42,687 bases of DNA from Okeania sp. KiyG1 (GCF_014132355.1 NZ_BLZO01000104.1:1-42687); one strand, 5' to 3'; positions 17,016-27,867 are shown, counted from the first letter of the stretch. Numbers and translations: made by a program. Notes: generated from the sequence alone by a model not told the origin.

Positions 17016-17615
17016 TTAACTATGGATGCGTGGTTCTGGATGTAAATTGCTCAGAATTTCACTTTCAAATATTGCTAATTCCTCTAATCTTTCTTCTACT
17101 TTTTCTTGTTCAAAATAAGTTGTAGCTAAAACCCAATATATTCCATAATGTCTGGCTTCAGACGCCATTAAACTACGATAAAATTTTGCTAGCTCTGGTT
17201 CTGGGCAGTAATCTGCAAGTAAGCCTAAACGTTCGTGACTTCGAGCTTCAATTAAACAGTAAACTAATAATAAATCTAACATTCTTTCCGGTTCATTCCG
17301 CCGCACTTTACTATTTAAAGCTGCTCCATAAGGAGGAGAATTTAGAGGAGCTAATGGAATATTACGGCGTTCTAACCATTGGTTTACTTGGTCAAAATGT
17401 TCTAATTCTTCCCTAGCAATAGCTGTTAATTTTTTGATAAGTTTCGTGCTTGAAGGATAGCGAAACATTAAATTTAAAGCTACTCCTGCTGCTTTTCGTT
17501 CACAGTGGGAATGGTCTAATAATATCGTGTCTAGATTAGCGATCGCTTGTTCTATCCAAGCTTGGGAAGTTGGTTGTTTAATATATTTAATAGTTGGTGT
17601 TTTTGATAGTTGCAT
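17016..17615 (-). CDS. miaE: tRNA-(ms2io6A)-hydroxylase MiaE
   Basis: MiaE is a ferritin-like diiron enzyme that hydroxylates ms2i6A at position 37 of tRNAs reading UNN codons. Seen: Glu/His iron ligands in HCERKAAGVALNLMFRYP, AREELEHFDQVNQWL (E-x2-H), LIEARSHERLGLLA and ASEARHYGIYWVLA. Length 199 aa is normal. The ATG lies 2 nt after the restored stop of the K+ channel gene, so translational coupling is likely. The stop TAA overlaps the target duplication of a MITE inserted right behind the gene. Confidence 0.93.
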   Translation of the reverse strand: MQLSKTPTIKYIKQPTSQAWIEQAIANLDTILLDHSHCERKAAGVALNLMFRYPSSTKLIKKLTAIAREELEHFDQVNQWLERRNIPLAPLNSPPYGAALNSKVRRNEPERMLDLLLVYCLIEARSHERLGLLADYCPEPELAKFYRSLMASEARHYGIYWVLATTYFEQEKVEERLEELAIFESEILSNLHPEPRIHS

Positions 17616-17617
17616 AT

Positions 17618-18972
17618 TTATTTTTTGTGTTCATTTTCATAACGTTCTTTTGCTGTTTTTTTAACATTAGCTGCAAAGTCTGGATAATTTTCTAACACTT
17701 TTTAAAGTCATCTTTTTCTAAAATAAATAATTCACAGTAAGTCAATGTGATGATTGATGCAGTACGTCGTTGTTCATATATTAGAGCAATTTCTCCAAAA
17801 AATGTACCTGCACCCATATTCCTGTATATATTACCAGTTTTTTCTGAGAAGGCTTGTACTAAACCACGTTTAATAAAGTACATTTCATGACCCCAATGTC
17901 CTTCTCGAATTATATATTCATTAGGTGGTAATATTTCAGGCTTTAAAGCCATTACTATTTCTTCAAAAAAATGTGTAGTTGCTCCTTGAAGAATAGGGAC
18001 TTTTTCAATTACTTCTTTGTGCAGTTCTAATGCTAATTTCATTCTTAAAGGCTCTGGCAATTCATCTAGTATGTGGTAATCTCTAATATCCTGATTTTCA
18101 ATCCATCTATATTGATAGTAATCTCTAATTTTTTGTTGTAACTCAGGGGAAATTTTGTTGTCCCGCATATATGTTTGAATTTCTCCTAACTTTCCTCTAT
18201 ATCTGGCTTTTGTAGCATCTAGGTTAGAAATTAATGAAGATGCATTGGCAATAATATAGGCATACATAGATATTCCTAAGAACATGACTACCAAAGTAAA
18301 CATTATTTCAATTTCAGTAGTGGGAGTAATATCTCCATATCCGACAGTAGTAAGAGTTGTAATTGCCCAATAAAGGGAATTAATATATTGAGTTGTTATA
18401 GTTGCTGATTGTAGGGAATTGCTAATCAACCAAGAATTTTCAGCATTAGATTCCCAACTGCCGATCATAAACCAGATACAAGCTACCCAATGAGTAATTA
18501 AAATAATTACTATGACTAATTTACCCATTCTAATTAAGGTAGGGTTAAAATTTATGTTAGTTTCCCACCTGTTAAAAATTCGATAAAATTGAGGTAGTCT
18601 GAATAAACGAGGGAATCTTAATAAGGCAATAGTAAATAGTGAGTTTGGTGTAATTATTCTGACAATTATATCTCCAGGAAAACTAGCTAATAAATGCCTT
18701 AAAAATAGTCGATTTCGATAATGTTGAGCGATCTTTTTTTTGTCTTGAATATATTCTCCGTACTCAAAGTAGCCAAGATGAAATCGAATAAATATGTCAA
18801 TAATTAAAATTACATCTCCTATAATATCTAATACAATCCAGATACCATCAAATTTATTTTTAAAAGCAATTCTAAAGGGGATTATGAAAGCATTATAAAT
18901 AGTAATGGATACAATTAATACTTGCCATAATCTAATAGGTTTACTATCGGGATGAAGTGTGGGAATTTTCAC
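17618..18972 (-). CDS. Cyclic-nucleotide-gated potassium channel (3'-end frameshift)
   Basis: Six transmembrane segments (residues ~15-240) with the K+ selectivity filter TTLTTVGYGDITP (~190-205), a C-linker (RGKLGEIQTYMRDNKI...) and a cNMP-binding domain (~310-425). Its phosphate-binding cassette FFGEIALIYEQRRTASI keeps Gly, Glu and Arg, so cAMP or cGMP binding is likely. As given, the frame ends early at DFKKC (stop 17692-17694). Adding one A to A5 (plus-strand T5, 17699-17703) gives DFKKVLENYPDFAANVKKTAKERYEN and a stop at 17618-17620, just before miaE. I give the restored end. The start is GTG without an obvious Shine-Dalgarno. Confidence 0.85.
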
Positions 18973-19606
18973 TTTATTCTTATTGAGTAATTATAGGAGG
19001 GAACAAGGAACAGGAAACAGGCAACAGGCAACAGTGGGAAAAATATTTCCCTGTCTAAGGTTTATTATCCACATAAGTTCTAGTACCGTTTCACTTAAAG
19101 TCAGAAGTAATATTTTAGGTAGTTAAAATTTCTACTATACAGTAATTTCAGCGTAAGTATTTCAGTTTATAGTAGTTTAACTGAAAAATGAGACGTTTTT
19201 TCGTCTGAAATTCCCTCATAGCAAGAACGCTTTGTCTCAATCTCAAGTTAAATGACTATATTATTTGACTTGATCAGTTACCAACTATTTGTGACACTTT
19301 TTAAGTTAATTGGTATAACTAACCCATTATTTTATACAGTAAAATTAATTAGTGAATAAGGCAATAGACAGAAGAGAGTAATATCTTAGAGGCATTAAAT
19401 TTTCTACCAATTGCCAGCTAGCAAATTTTCATGTTGCTGGGGATTTTAATTAGCTAGAATAAAATAATTTTTTATCTTTTTATTTTGGGTTTAATACCCC
19501 AACGTCTACAGGGTGTTGACAATTGGTTGAGGTGAGTCCCCATCCACTTCTTCCTTCTTCAACTATTTTCATTGACTTTTTTTATATCCAACAAATGAAA
19601 TAAGTA
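18973..19606. other. Intergenic between the OGT-type gene and the channel gene
   Basis: Contains GGCAACA units at ~19015-19035, a small hairpin AGACGTTTTTTCGTCT (~19192), and the second copy of the hairpin-headed repeat (19455-19530, minus orientation). No ORF of note. It should hold the promoter of the channel-miaE pair near 18980-19150. Confidence 0.5.
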
Positions 19607-21769
19607 TCATAATTTTCCGATGGTATTATACATATCTTGAGCAAATTTTTTCGGGTTCCATAATGGCGCTAAATTTTCTGGCTCCTTAGATGTAACTAAT
19701 TGATCGATAAATTCCTGACGTAAATGAGGATTTTGACCTAATTTTACACCCCAATCAATATATTCATTCCATGACCATGCCACACCTAATTTAATATCTA
19801 AACTTTGTAAAAAAGAATAACCCATTCTAGATAAAAATTGTTCTCCGGCAAGGGTAACAACTGGTAAATTAAACCATAAAGCTTCTAAGGTATGAGTACC
19901 ACCATTATATGGATAAGAATCAAGCATAATATCTGCTAAAGAATAGATGCTTCTATGTTCTTCTTCTGTGGGAAATCTTTCTATAAATTTAATCCGATGA
20001 ATACTTACACCCTCAGCTTTACAAGCTTGATGATAAGCAGCTTGAAATACTTCTATATCTCCTAATGCTTTATGAATTAATATACTATTAGGAACTTGCT
20101 TCAAGATAGCAATTTGTGCTTTGACTAAATCTCGATTAAATTTTCTCCCTGGTGCTAAACAAAGATAAACAATTTGGTCTAAACCTATCCTATGAGACTT
20201 TCTTAAATTAGCTCTATTTGTTTCTATTCTTTGAAAACCAGAAGTTGCTACAAAGGAATTTGGCATCCTCACTAATTTTTCCATATAGTATTTGTCTCTG
20301 TCTTGAGGGTGGGTATGTAAATCGCATAGAAAATAATTATTCTCAGATATGTAAGGAGCATCAAATCCTAACCAAGACATACAAACAGGTGCAGGTTTAT
20401 TACTTAAAATTTGTGTATTAATTGGTAAGCTCAAAGAATCTAAATCTATCAATACATCTATTTTATCTTGCTGAATTTCGGTAATAATTTCTCTGATATC
20501 AACGCTTCCTTGAGGATATTTTTTCGGTACATATAATTTAGTAACAGCTTGGCTAAATTTCTGAGTTTGGTCATCTGCTTTGAGACGTTCTGTTGAATAT
20601 AAATATATTTCTGTATTTAATTTTCCTAACTCTCGAATAATATCAAGGCTACACCAACCGACGGAATGTCGATTAAAATGACTAGATATGAAGCCAATTT
20701 TTAATAGATTTTTATTGTCAAAATTAGCAGGATTAGAAAAATTATTATTTTGAGGTTTGAGGACAAATTGTCTATAAACTTTCGAGACCGATTTGTAGAG
20801 ATTCGAGTTAGCTTGAATATCATCTCTTAAGTAAGGAACGCTGAAAAGAAAATTTCCGTATAAAGCTTTCATATCGACTACTTTTTTGACAATAGTCATA
20901 TCTTCTTTCAGTTTAGCTTCAAGGTCAAAAAATCTATCCTTAGCAATTTCATTTAAGCCAGATATTTGATAAGTGCTAATCAAATATATCCCAGTCATAA
21001 TCGGATCTATTTCCCCACATTCCTGATAATAATTAGACACTGCTTGCCTGGCAACTGCATAATTATTACCATCCCGAAGAATGCCACATAAATGTTGATG
21101 TGCTGTAGCATAATTAGGCCGAACTTCAATCGCTTTTTTCAGATACTTAATAGCCTCATAAAACTTACCTTGACTTCTCAAAATTATGCCAATTTGACTA
21201 TAAGCTTCCGCTAAATTTGGGTTAACTGTAATTGCCCTTTGCCAACTATCAATAGCTTCATCTAATTTTCCCTCTTCAGCTAACTTATATCCCTGGTTTA
21301 AATTAACCTCAACCCCACCCAAATTAGGATTTAATTTTAATGCCTTTTCTTGTGAAGCGATCGCTTCATCTAACTTACCCACTTGCTGCCAAACTTTGGC
21401 CAAATTCCAATAAGCGGGGGCCATATCTGGTCGTAGTTGAATCGCCTTCCTGTAACAAGCGATCGCCTCATCCAGCTTTCCCTGACGATAAAACATACTG
21501 CCCAAGTTAACATGAGCCTGGGATAACTCAGGATTAAGTTCTATGGCTCGATAGTATAAATTAATTGCTTCCGAAATTTTACCTTGGGCTTGGATAATAT
21601 TTGCTAGGGTGACATAAGTAGAGGCCCAATTTGGTTGTATATTTAAAGACTGGCGACAACAAGCGATCGCCTCTGATAACTGCCCCTGAGCATAATAAAT
21701 TTCAGCTTGTGCTGTTAATGCCTGAAAATTTGGGGTTTGTGAATGGGGAAGACTCGAAGAAATATTCAT
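19607..21769 (-). CDS. TPR-OGT (SPINDLY-like) glycosyltransferase
   Basis: 720 aa. Residues ~15-240 are at least six TPR units (e.g. AHVNLGSMFYRQGKLDEAIACYRKAI). Residues ~350-715 are the GT41 catalytic region: IGFISSHFNRHSVGW, PVCMSWLGFD, VYLCLAPGRKFNRDLV, the nucleotide-sugar binding stretch IMLDSYPYNGGTHTLEALW, and LPVVTLAGEQFLSRMGYSFL. Such bacterial proteins transfer a sugar to protein Ser/Thr; the donor and targets here are unknown. No signal peptide, so it is cytosolic. The reading frame is intact. Several GCGATCGC sites fall in the TPR part. It stands alone. Confidence 0.9.
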   Translation of the reverse strand: MNISSSLPHSQTPNFQALTAQAEIYYAQGQLSEAIACCRQSLNIQPNWASTYVTLANIIQAQGKISEAINLYYRAIELNPELSQAHVNLGSMFYRQGKLDEAIACYRKAIQLRPDMAPAYWNLAKVWQQVGKLDEAIASQEKALKLNPNLGGVEVNLNQGYKLAEEGKLDEAIDSWQRAITVNPNLAEAYSQIGIILRSQGKFYEAIKYLKKAIEVRPNYATAHQHLCGILRDGNNYAVARQAVSNYYQECGEIDPIMTGIYLISTYQISGLNEIAKDRFFDLEAKLKEDMTIVKKVVDMKALYGNFLFSVPYLRDDIQANSNLYKSVSKVYRQFVLKPQNNNFSNPANFDNKNLLKIGFISSHFNRHSVGWCSLDIIRELGKLNTEIYLYSTERLKADDQTQKFSQAVTKLYVPKKYPQGSVDIREIITEIQQDKIDVLIDLDSLSLPINTQILSNKPAPVCMSWLGFDAPYISENNYFLCDLHTHPQDRDKYYMEKLVRMPNSFVATSGFQRIETNRANLRKSHRIGLDQIVYLCLAPGRKFNRDLVKAQIAILKQVPNSILIHKALGDIEVFQAAYHQACKAEGVSIHRIKFIERFPTEEEHRSIYSLADIMLDSYPYNGGTHTLEALWFNLPVVTLAGEQFLSRMGYSFLQSLDIKLGVAWSWNEYIDWGVKLGQNPHLRQEFIDQLVTSKEPENLAPLWNPKKFAQDMYNTIGKL

Positions 21770-21998
21770 TGGAACAAAAGTTTATGCTATCTAATTAAAG
21801 GTTAAAATTTATCATATTTTGTACCTGAGTAGGACAAGAGAATATAGGTCTTTCCTCTAAGGTGCAATATTTGAGTTATCCTATGTTTAGTTTTGGGTAA
21901 AAATATTTGATATAGCTATAAGTATTTCCTACGAAATGCTCCACAAACAGCTATTAGCTAGCCTCCTATCGGAGGAACTGCGTTATCAGATAGAATCA
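21770..21998. other. Upstream region of the OGT-type gene
   Basis: A/T-rich, with a mini-repeat cluster (TTTCCTACGAAATGCTCC and CCTCCTATCGGAGG, 21928-21985), next to the start of the leader array. Confidence 0.4.
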
Positions 21999-24879
21999 AA
22001 ATTTTTAACTGTAATGTTTTGAAGTTTCTTAGCTTTCCTAATCTTAATGCGTAGTGCTATAACTAATATGAAATAGGTTAATTTTGCTACAGATAATTTA
22101 TCAAGAGATAGATAGATAGGAAGATAGGGAAAGTCATAAATAGCATAATTACTTGTATTTTATATAAACTTGCTATTTTACTATTTCGCTCAAATTTCAG
22201 CCCCAAAGCTGATAATAAATGTAGTATTTTTTTGGTATTTAATATTAAACAAGAAAGATTTCAATGATTGGAAAAAAATTGCATCAACTTCAACCAAAAA
22301 TTAAATTTAAATCTCAAATAATTCTGGGAATTGTTTCATTAATTTTGATATAGCTATCAGCATTCAGCATTCAGCATTCAGCTATGCTCAAAACTTTTAA
22401 CTGTAATTTTTTGAAGTTTCTTAGCTTTCCTAATTTTAATGCGTAGTACTATAACTAATATGAAATAGCTTAATCTTTACTACAGATAATGTAAGCATTT
22501 CCTGCGGAATGCTTACCAGATAATTCATCAAGAGATAGAGAGATGGAGATATCTGGAAAGTCTTAAATAGCAGAATTACTTGTATTTCATATCAACTTGC
22601 TCTGTTACTATTTCCCTCAACTTTCAGCCCTAAAGCTGATAATAAATGTAGTATTATTTTTTGTATTTAATATTAAACAAGGAAGATTTCAATGATTGGA
22701 AAAAAATGTGTCAACTTCAAGCAAAAATTAAATTTAAACCTCAAATAATTCCCAGAATTATTTCATTAATTTTGATATGGCTATCAGCATTCAGCATTCA
22801 GCTAGGTTCAAAACTTTTAACTGTCAGGACTCTTTACAATGATAGAAAAAAATTGCACCAACTTCAAGCAAAAATTAAATTTAAACCTCAAATAATTCCC
22901 AGAATTATTTCATTAATTTTGATATGGCTATCAGCATTCAGCATTCAGCATTCAGCATTCAGCATTCAGCTATAGTTAAAACTTTTAACTGTAATGTTTT
23001 GAAATTTCTTAGGTTTCCTAATCTGAATGGGTAGTGCTATAACTAATATGAAATAGATAATCGATCAAGAGATAGAGAGATGGGGATATCTGGAAAGTCT
23101 TAAATAGCAGAATTACTTGTATTTCATATCAACTTGCTCTGTTACTATTTTCCTCAACTTTCAGCACCAAAGCTGATAATAAATGTAGTATTATTTTTGT
23201 ATTTAATATTAAACAAGGAAGATTTCAATGATTGGAAAAAAATGTGTCAACTTCAAGCAAAAATTAAATTTAAACCTCAAATAATTCCCAGAATTATTTC
23301 ATTAATTTTGATATAGCATTCAGCATTCAGCATTCAGCTATAGACAAAACTTTTAACTGTAATGTTTTGAAATTTCTTAGGTTTCCTAATCTGAATGGGT
23401 AGTGCTATAACTAATATGAAATAGATAATCGATCAAGAGATAGAGAGATGGGGATATCTGGAAAGTCTTAAATAGCAGAATTACTTGTATTTCATATCAA
23501 CTTGCTCTGTTACTATTTTCCTCAACTTTCAGCCCTAAAGCTGATAATAAATGTAGTATTATTTTTTGTATTTAATATTAAACAAGGAAGATTTCAATGA
23601 TTGGAAAAAAAATGTGTCAACTTCGAGCAAAAATTAAATTTAAACCTCAAATAATTCCCAGAATTATTTCATTAATTTTGATATAGCATTCAGCATTCAG
23701 CATTCAGCTAGGTTCAAAACTTTTAACTGTCAGGACTCTTTACAATGATAGAAAAAAATTGCACCAACTTCAAGCAAAAATTAAATTTAAACCTCAAATA
23801 ATTCCCAGAATTATTTCATTAATTTTGATATAGCATTCAGCATTCAGCATTCAGCTATAGACAAAACTTTTAACTGTAATGTTTTGAAATTTCTTAGGTT
23901 TCCTAATCTGAATGGGTAGTGCTATAACTAATATGAAATAGATAATCGATCAAGAGATAGAGAGATGGGGATATCTGGAAAGTCTTAAATAGCAGAATTA
24001 CTTGTATTTCATATCAACTTGCTCTGTTACTATTTCCCTCAACTTTCAGCCCTAAAGCTGATAATAAATGTAGTATTATTTTTTGTATTTAATATTAAAC
24101 AAGGAAGATTTCAATGATTGGAAAAAAATGTGTCAACTTCAAGCAAAAATTAAATTTAAACCTCAAATAATTCCCAGAATTATTTCATTAATTTTGATCT
24201 AGCTATCAGCATTCAGCATTCAGCATTCAGCATTCAGCTATAGACAAAACTTTTAACTGTAATGTTTTGAAATTTCTTAGGTTTCCTAATCTGAATGGGT
24301 AGTGCTATAACTAATATAAAATAGATAATCGATCAAGAGATAGAGAGATGGGGATATCTGGAAAGTCTTAAATAGCAGAATTACTTGTATTTCATATCAA
24401 CTTTTTCTGTTACTATTTTCCTCAACTTTCAGCACCAAAGCTGATAATAAATGTAGTATTATTTTTTGTATTTAATATTAAACAAGGAAGATTTCAATGA
24501 TTGGAAAAAAATGTGTCAACTTCAAGCAAAAATTAAATTTAAACCTCAAATAATTCCCAGAATTATTTCATTAATTTTGATCTAGCTATCAGCATTCAGC
24601 ATTCAGCATTCAGCATTCAGCTATAGACAAAACTTTTAACTGTAATGTTTTGAAATTTCTTAGGTTTCCTAATCTGAATGGGTAGTGCTATAACTAATAT
24701 AAAATAGATAATCGATCAAGAGATAGAGAGATGGGGATATCTGGAAAGTCTTAAATAGCAGAATTACTTGTATTTCATATCAACTTGCTCTGTTACTATT
24801 TCCCTCAACTTTCAGCCCTAAAGCTGATAATAAATGTAGTATTATTTTTTGTATTTAATATTAAACAAGGAAGATTTCA
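21999..24879 (+). repeat. Tandem copies of the muramidase leader and first codons
   Basis: Each unit holds AACTGTAATGTTTTGAA, GTAGTGCTATAACTAATAT, GAGATAGAGAGATGGGG, AATAAATGTAGTATT, the Shine-Dalgarno AAGGAAG, then ATGATTGGAAAAAA and about 30 codons of the gene at 24849. It is cut by a stop and ATTCAGC micro-repeats (2-5 copies). The leader ATGs are at 22264, 22692, 23228, 23597, 24114, 24497 and finally 24880 (real gene), spaced 369-536 bp. Two diverged extra leaders sit at ~22840 and ~23744. The units are nearly identical in the last six copies, so recent amplification is likely. Confidence 0.92.
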
Positions 24880-25556
24880 ATGATTGGAAAAAATTGCGTC
24901 AACTTCAAGCAAAAATTAAATTTAAACCTCAAATAATTTTGGGAATTATTTCATTAATTTTGACAGTAGGAATCCCGATTTTTATCGATAATAAAATTCC
25001 TGCTCAAGCACAAACAGAACAAAAATACGAAGAAAAATTATTTGAAACAGCTCTAGCTTTTACTCTATATTTTGAAGGTGGATTTAGTAATCATCCAGCA
25101 GATAAAGGTGGTCGAACTTATAAAGGAATTTTGCAAACTGAGTATAATGCTTATAGACGAAGACGTGGTTTACCAACCTTAGATGTTACACAAATGTCTG
25201 ATACTGAACTAATGGAAATTTATCAAGGTTATTGGGATAATAGTAAGTCAGCTACAATGCATCCTGCTCTAGCTGTAGTTATGTTTGATACTGCAGTTAA
25301 TTTTGGTATTAATAACTCAGTAACTTTTCTTCAGCAAGCTTTAGGATTACCACAAACAGGTATATTTGATGCTGTTACTAAATCAGCATTAGCAGAAGGT
25401 AATAATCGAAATACAGCTCTTCAAATGATTAATGAAAGAATTATTTATCGTTATAAAAGAGTGCAGGAAGATGCAAGTCAAATGGCTTTTTTTCATGGTT
25501 GGTTAGCTCGTGATTATAGTTTGTGGGGCTATGTAGAAAAGCTCAAAGATCGTTGA
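24849..25556 (+). CDS. GH108-type N-acetylmuramidase, membrane-anchored or secreted
   Basis: A peptidoglycan-cleaving enzyme. After an N-terminal hydrophobic stretch (IILGIISLILTVGIPIFI, then PAQAQ, a likely signal peptide or anchor) comes the GH108 core YFEGGFSNHPADKGGRTYKGI with the catalytic Glu. The PG-binding-3 region follows (FDTAVNFGINNSVTFLQQALG...). With the open frame read from a TTG at 24849 it is 235 aa. The natural start is probably the ATG at 24880 with AAGGAAG 8 nt before it, but that ATG is out of frame unless the A6 run (24888-24893) has seven A. The upstream array repeats exactly this leader. Role: wall turnover or attack on other cells, not determined. Confidence 0.85.
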   Translation: MYLILNKEDFNDWKKLRQLQAKIKFKPQIILGIISLILTVGIPIFIDNKIPAQAQTEQKYEEKLFETALAFTLYFEGGFSNHPADKGGRTYKGILQTEYNAYRRRRGLPTLDVTQMSDTELMEIYQGYWDNSKSATMHPALAVVMFDTAVNFGINNSVTFLQQALGLPQTGIFDAVTKSALAEGNNRNTALQMINERIIYRYKRVQEDASQMAFFHGWLARDYSLWGYVEKLKDR

Positions 25557-25603
25557 AGAAGGAAGTTAATTAATGGATAATGGATAATGGATAATGGATA
25601 ATT

Positions 25604-25899
25604 AGGGTTTGCTGAAAAAGTCTTTTAACCCACCCCTAGCGCCTCCCAGGAGGGGAAGGTAGGAGACAACCCAACCCTAGCCCCTCCCCCTCCCAGGAGG
25701 GGAAAACAGGAGACAGGAAGAACGGGGAATGAGCGAGGAGGTAGGAGTAACAATTGTCAGAATGATTTTTCTGCCCAACTATGAGTATAAAATACTAACT
25801 TTTTGAGCGTTTTAGACTGAAATAGGCGCACTTTTTAAAGGCCCCAAAAAGACACTTGTCTTTGTATGTCAATACTTTTAGATTTAATCAGCAAACCCC
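25604..25899. mobile_element. MITE family A, copy 3
   Basis: Ends AGGGTTTGCTGAAAAAGTC (25604) and AATCAGCAAACCCC (25899). Inverted relative to copy 1: the TATTGACATA-like sequence reads TATGTCAATACTTTTAG near the right end. Carries two GC-rich CCTCCCAGGAGGGG inserts. No clear target duplication. Confidence 0.65.
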
Positions 25900-26012
25900 A
25901 AGTATTTAACCAGACATGATATAGCAATCAGGAATCAGATGTGAGAATTGAGGTTTTCCTTTAAAGCATAGAATATAGCAGTTTTCTTATTCTTATATAT
26001 TCGTTTTTTCCC

Positions 26013-26154
26013 TATTAGACATCTGGTAAAAATCAAAAATAAAATCAATTATCACACATAAATTATCAATTATTTCCCCTCCCAGGAGGGGTTAGGGGTG
26101 GGTTCCCTACTGCCTACTGCCTACTGCCTACTCCCTCTTTTCTGGAGATGTTTA
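26013..26154. mobile_element. MITE family C copy
   Basis: Ends TTAGACATCTGG and CTGGAGATGTTTA, with the AAAATAAAATCAATTATC segment found also at 10125-10142. Holds an inserted CCTCCCAGGAGGGG repeat and CTGCCTA units. Confidence 0.55.
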
Positions 26155-26298
26155 TTCCCTATTCCCTCCATACCTATTCCCTATTCCCTCCATACCTAAA
26201 ACAAAAGTCTCCAATATCTCACAACTAAAATCTAATTCCATCAGTAAAAAGAATTAAAATCATCAAATTTATCTGTATTTTTTACCTGAAAACTAAAA

Positions 26299-27867
26299 TT
26301 ATGAATTTAAGGACACAGGAACATTATGATGAGTAGTATTATTACCATTACCACTATTACTATTATTTAATTTGACATAATGACTAATAAGCTGAGTGAG
26401 ATGAATGAAAGTCTGAATATCAATTTGACGTGATAATAACATTTCTCGATATTTCTCTTCTAAATTTTCCAGCTTACCCTTAACTTCTTCTGGGCATACT
26501 TCCGACATAGATTGCCATTCATCAATTAATGCTATGGTATTTTGAATATCTTTCTGATTTTGTTTTTCTTGCAAATTTCGGCATTCTTCTACAAGCACCT
26601 TTGTCATTTCTTCTAACTTTTCATAAGCTTCTTTAGGTAAGTCTCCCTCAATCAACATTGACCTATGTTGCTGCCTTAATTCTTCTACTTCTTTAAGAGC
26701 TTGAATTGGATTTTCTTCTAAATTTAAACTAATGTCACTGAGAGCTAAACGGCTATTTTTAATCATATTGAGACACTGTTTATGACGCCACATTCGCAAC
26801 AAAAATCCGAGAATACCTGTAGATATAACAATAATTATACCTGCCTGTAAATCTTGGTTTTCCTCCAAGTAGCGCATCCAAATTTGTCTGGGATCGCCTT
26901 TCTCAAATGCTTTTTGGGAACCAGGATGAAGATATACCAATCCACTCTGTAATAAAGAGCGAGCATTTCCGTTAGCAAGTTCTGGGTAAAATAATGAGTA
27001 TTGCCGAGAAGATGAGATAATTGACCAAGTTAAAAGAGCAATTTTATCTTTACTGACATCAGGACGAGTTACTAAAGCAGCAGCAGTAGAAATAGTAGGC
27101 AAATCTTCTTTAGGTATTGGTGGTAGAGGAATATAACTACCTTTCGGCATGGTTGCACTTTGATATGATTCTGGAAATTGAATAGTTAAGTAGTTAATAA
27201 AGGCAGTTGATATCGGAACTAACCTGAGCAAGGGAGGTGTTGCTAGTTCTGCTTGAACTTTTTTACTGCTTCCCACCGGACCAACATAGACGAAAGCATC
27301 TATTTCTTTCTGTTTCAGTTTATCCAATCCTTCTCTGATATCAATATCCGCTTCAATAATGTTTAGATTTGTGGCACTAAATAGTCGTCTAGCAGTGAAG
27401 TAAATACCGCTTTGCGGAGCGCCAAAAACGACTCGCTTTCCGTCAAGGTCGGTAAAAGTCTCGATCTCTGAGTCAGATTGTGTAATTAGGTGTAGATATT
27501 CATGGGCAAGAACAGCTATTGCTTGGACCTTGCCCATTTTCATTGCTTCACTGGCGACATCTAGTTGAACTAGGGCAAGGTCCGCTTCTCCATCTAGTAG
27601 GCGTTTGAGGTTTTGTTGCGAACCGTAGGAATCATAATTATCGCGGACTTTTATTTTTCCTACTTCACGAGCTGAAGTTACTATTTGTCTACCTATCTTT
27701 TCATAAGCACCTCCATTAGCACCACTAGACAGAGTGAGACTGTAGCGTTGAGTAGTGCAACTCGTTAATGCGATCGCCCATAAAAATATACCTCCTATTC
27801 CGATTAATTTACTAGGTAGCTTGTGATGAGGATATATAGCAGTTGATAATTTAGTAAATATATGCAA
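26299..27867 (-). CDS. TAXI-family solute-binding lipoprotein with C-terminal TM and coiled coil
   Basis: 522 aa. The N-terminal signal ends in a lipobox-like LTSC (Cys ~37). Residues ~40-310 are a TAXI domain, the periplasmic binding protein type of TRAP transporters (LTLSSGANGGAYEKIG, DNYDSYGSQQNLKRLLDGEADLALVQ, KRVVFGAPQSGIYFTARRL). A transmembrane helix follows (AGIIIVISTGILGFLLRMW, ~345-363), then a ~150-residue Glu/Lys/Gln-rich cytoplasmic coiled coil and an Asn-rich tail. No TRAP permease genes are nearby, so a sensing role is possible. The start is a TTG preceded by AAGGAG at good spacing; no ATG is available in the first 90 codons. Confidence 0.82.
   Translation of the reverse strand: MHIFTKLSTAIYPHHKLPSKLIGIGGIFLWAIALTSCTTQRYSLTLSSGANGGAYEKIGRQIVTSAREVGKIKVRDNYDSYGSQQNLKRLLDGEADLALVQLDVASEAMKMGKVQAIAVLAHEYLHLITQSDSEIETFTDLDGKRVVFGAPQSGIYFTARRLFSATNLNIIEADIDIREGLDKLKQKEIDAFVYVGPVGSSKKVQAELATPPLLRLVPISTAFINYLTIQFPESYQSATMPKGSYIPLPPIPKEDLPTISTAAALVTRPDVSKDKIALLTWSIISSSRQYSLFYPELANGNARSLLQSGLVYLHPGSQKAFEKGDPRQIWMRYLEENQDLQAGIIIVISTGILGFLLRMWRHKQCLNMIKNSRLALSDISLNLEENPIQALKEVEELRQQHRSMLIEGDLPKEAYEKLEEMTKVLVEECRNLQEKQNQKDIQNTIALIDEWQSMSEVCPEEVKGKLENLEEKYREMLLSRQIDIQTFIHLTQLISHYVKLNNSNSGNGNNTTHHNVPVSLNS

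Larger units (their letters stand above)
25557..26298. other. Intergenic: GGATAAT units and two MITEs
   Basis: Four GGATAAT units (25575-25602), a family A MITE, a family C MITE and TCCCTATTCCCTCCATACC duplicates (26155-26200). No gene. It separates the convergent muramidase and TAXI genes. Confidence 0.6.

Noticed and set aside
22661-22975. 104-aa ORF with duplicated segment
   Set aside because: It is two copies of the muramidase leader read through in the array, not an independent gene.
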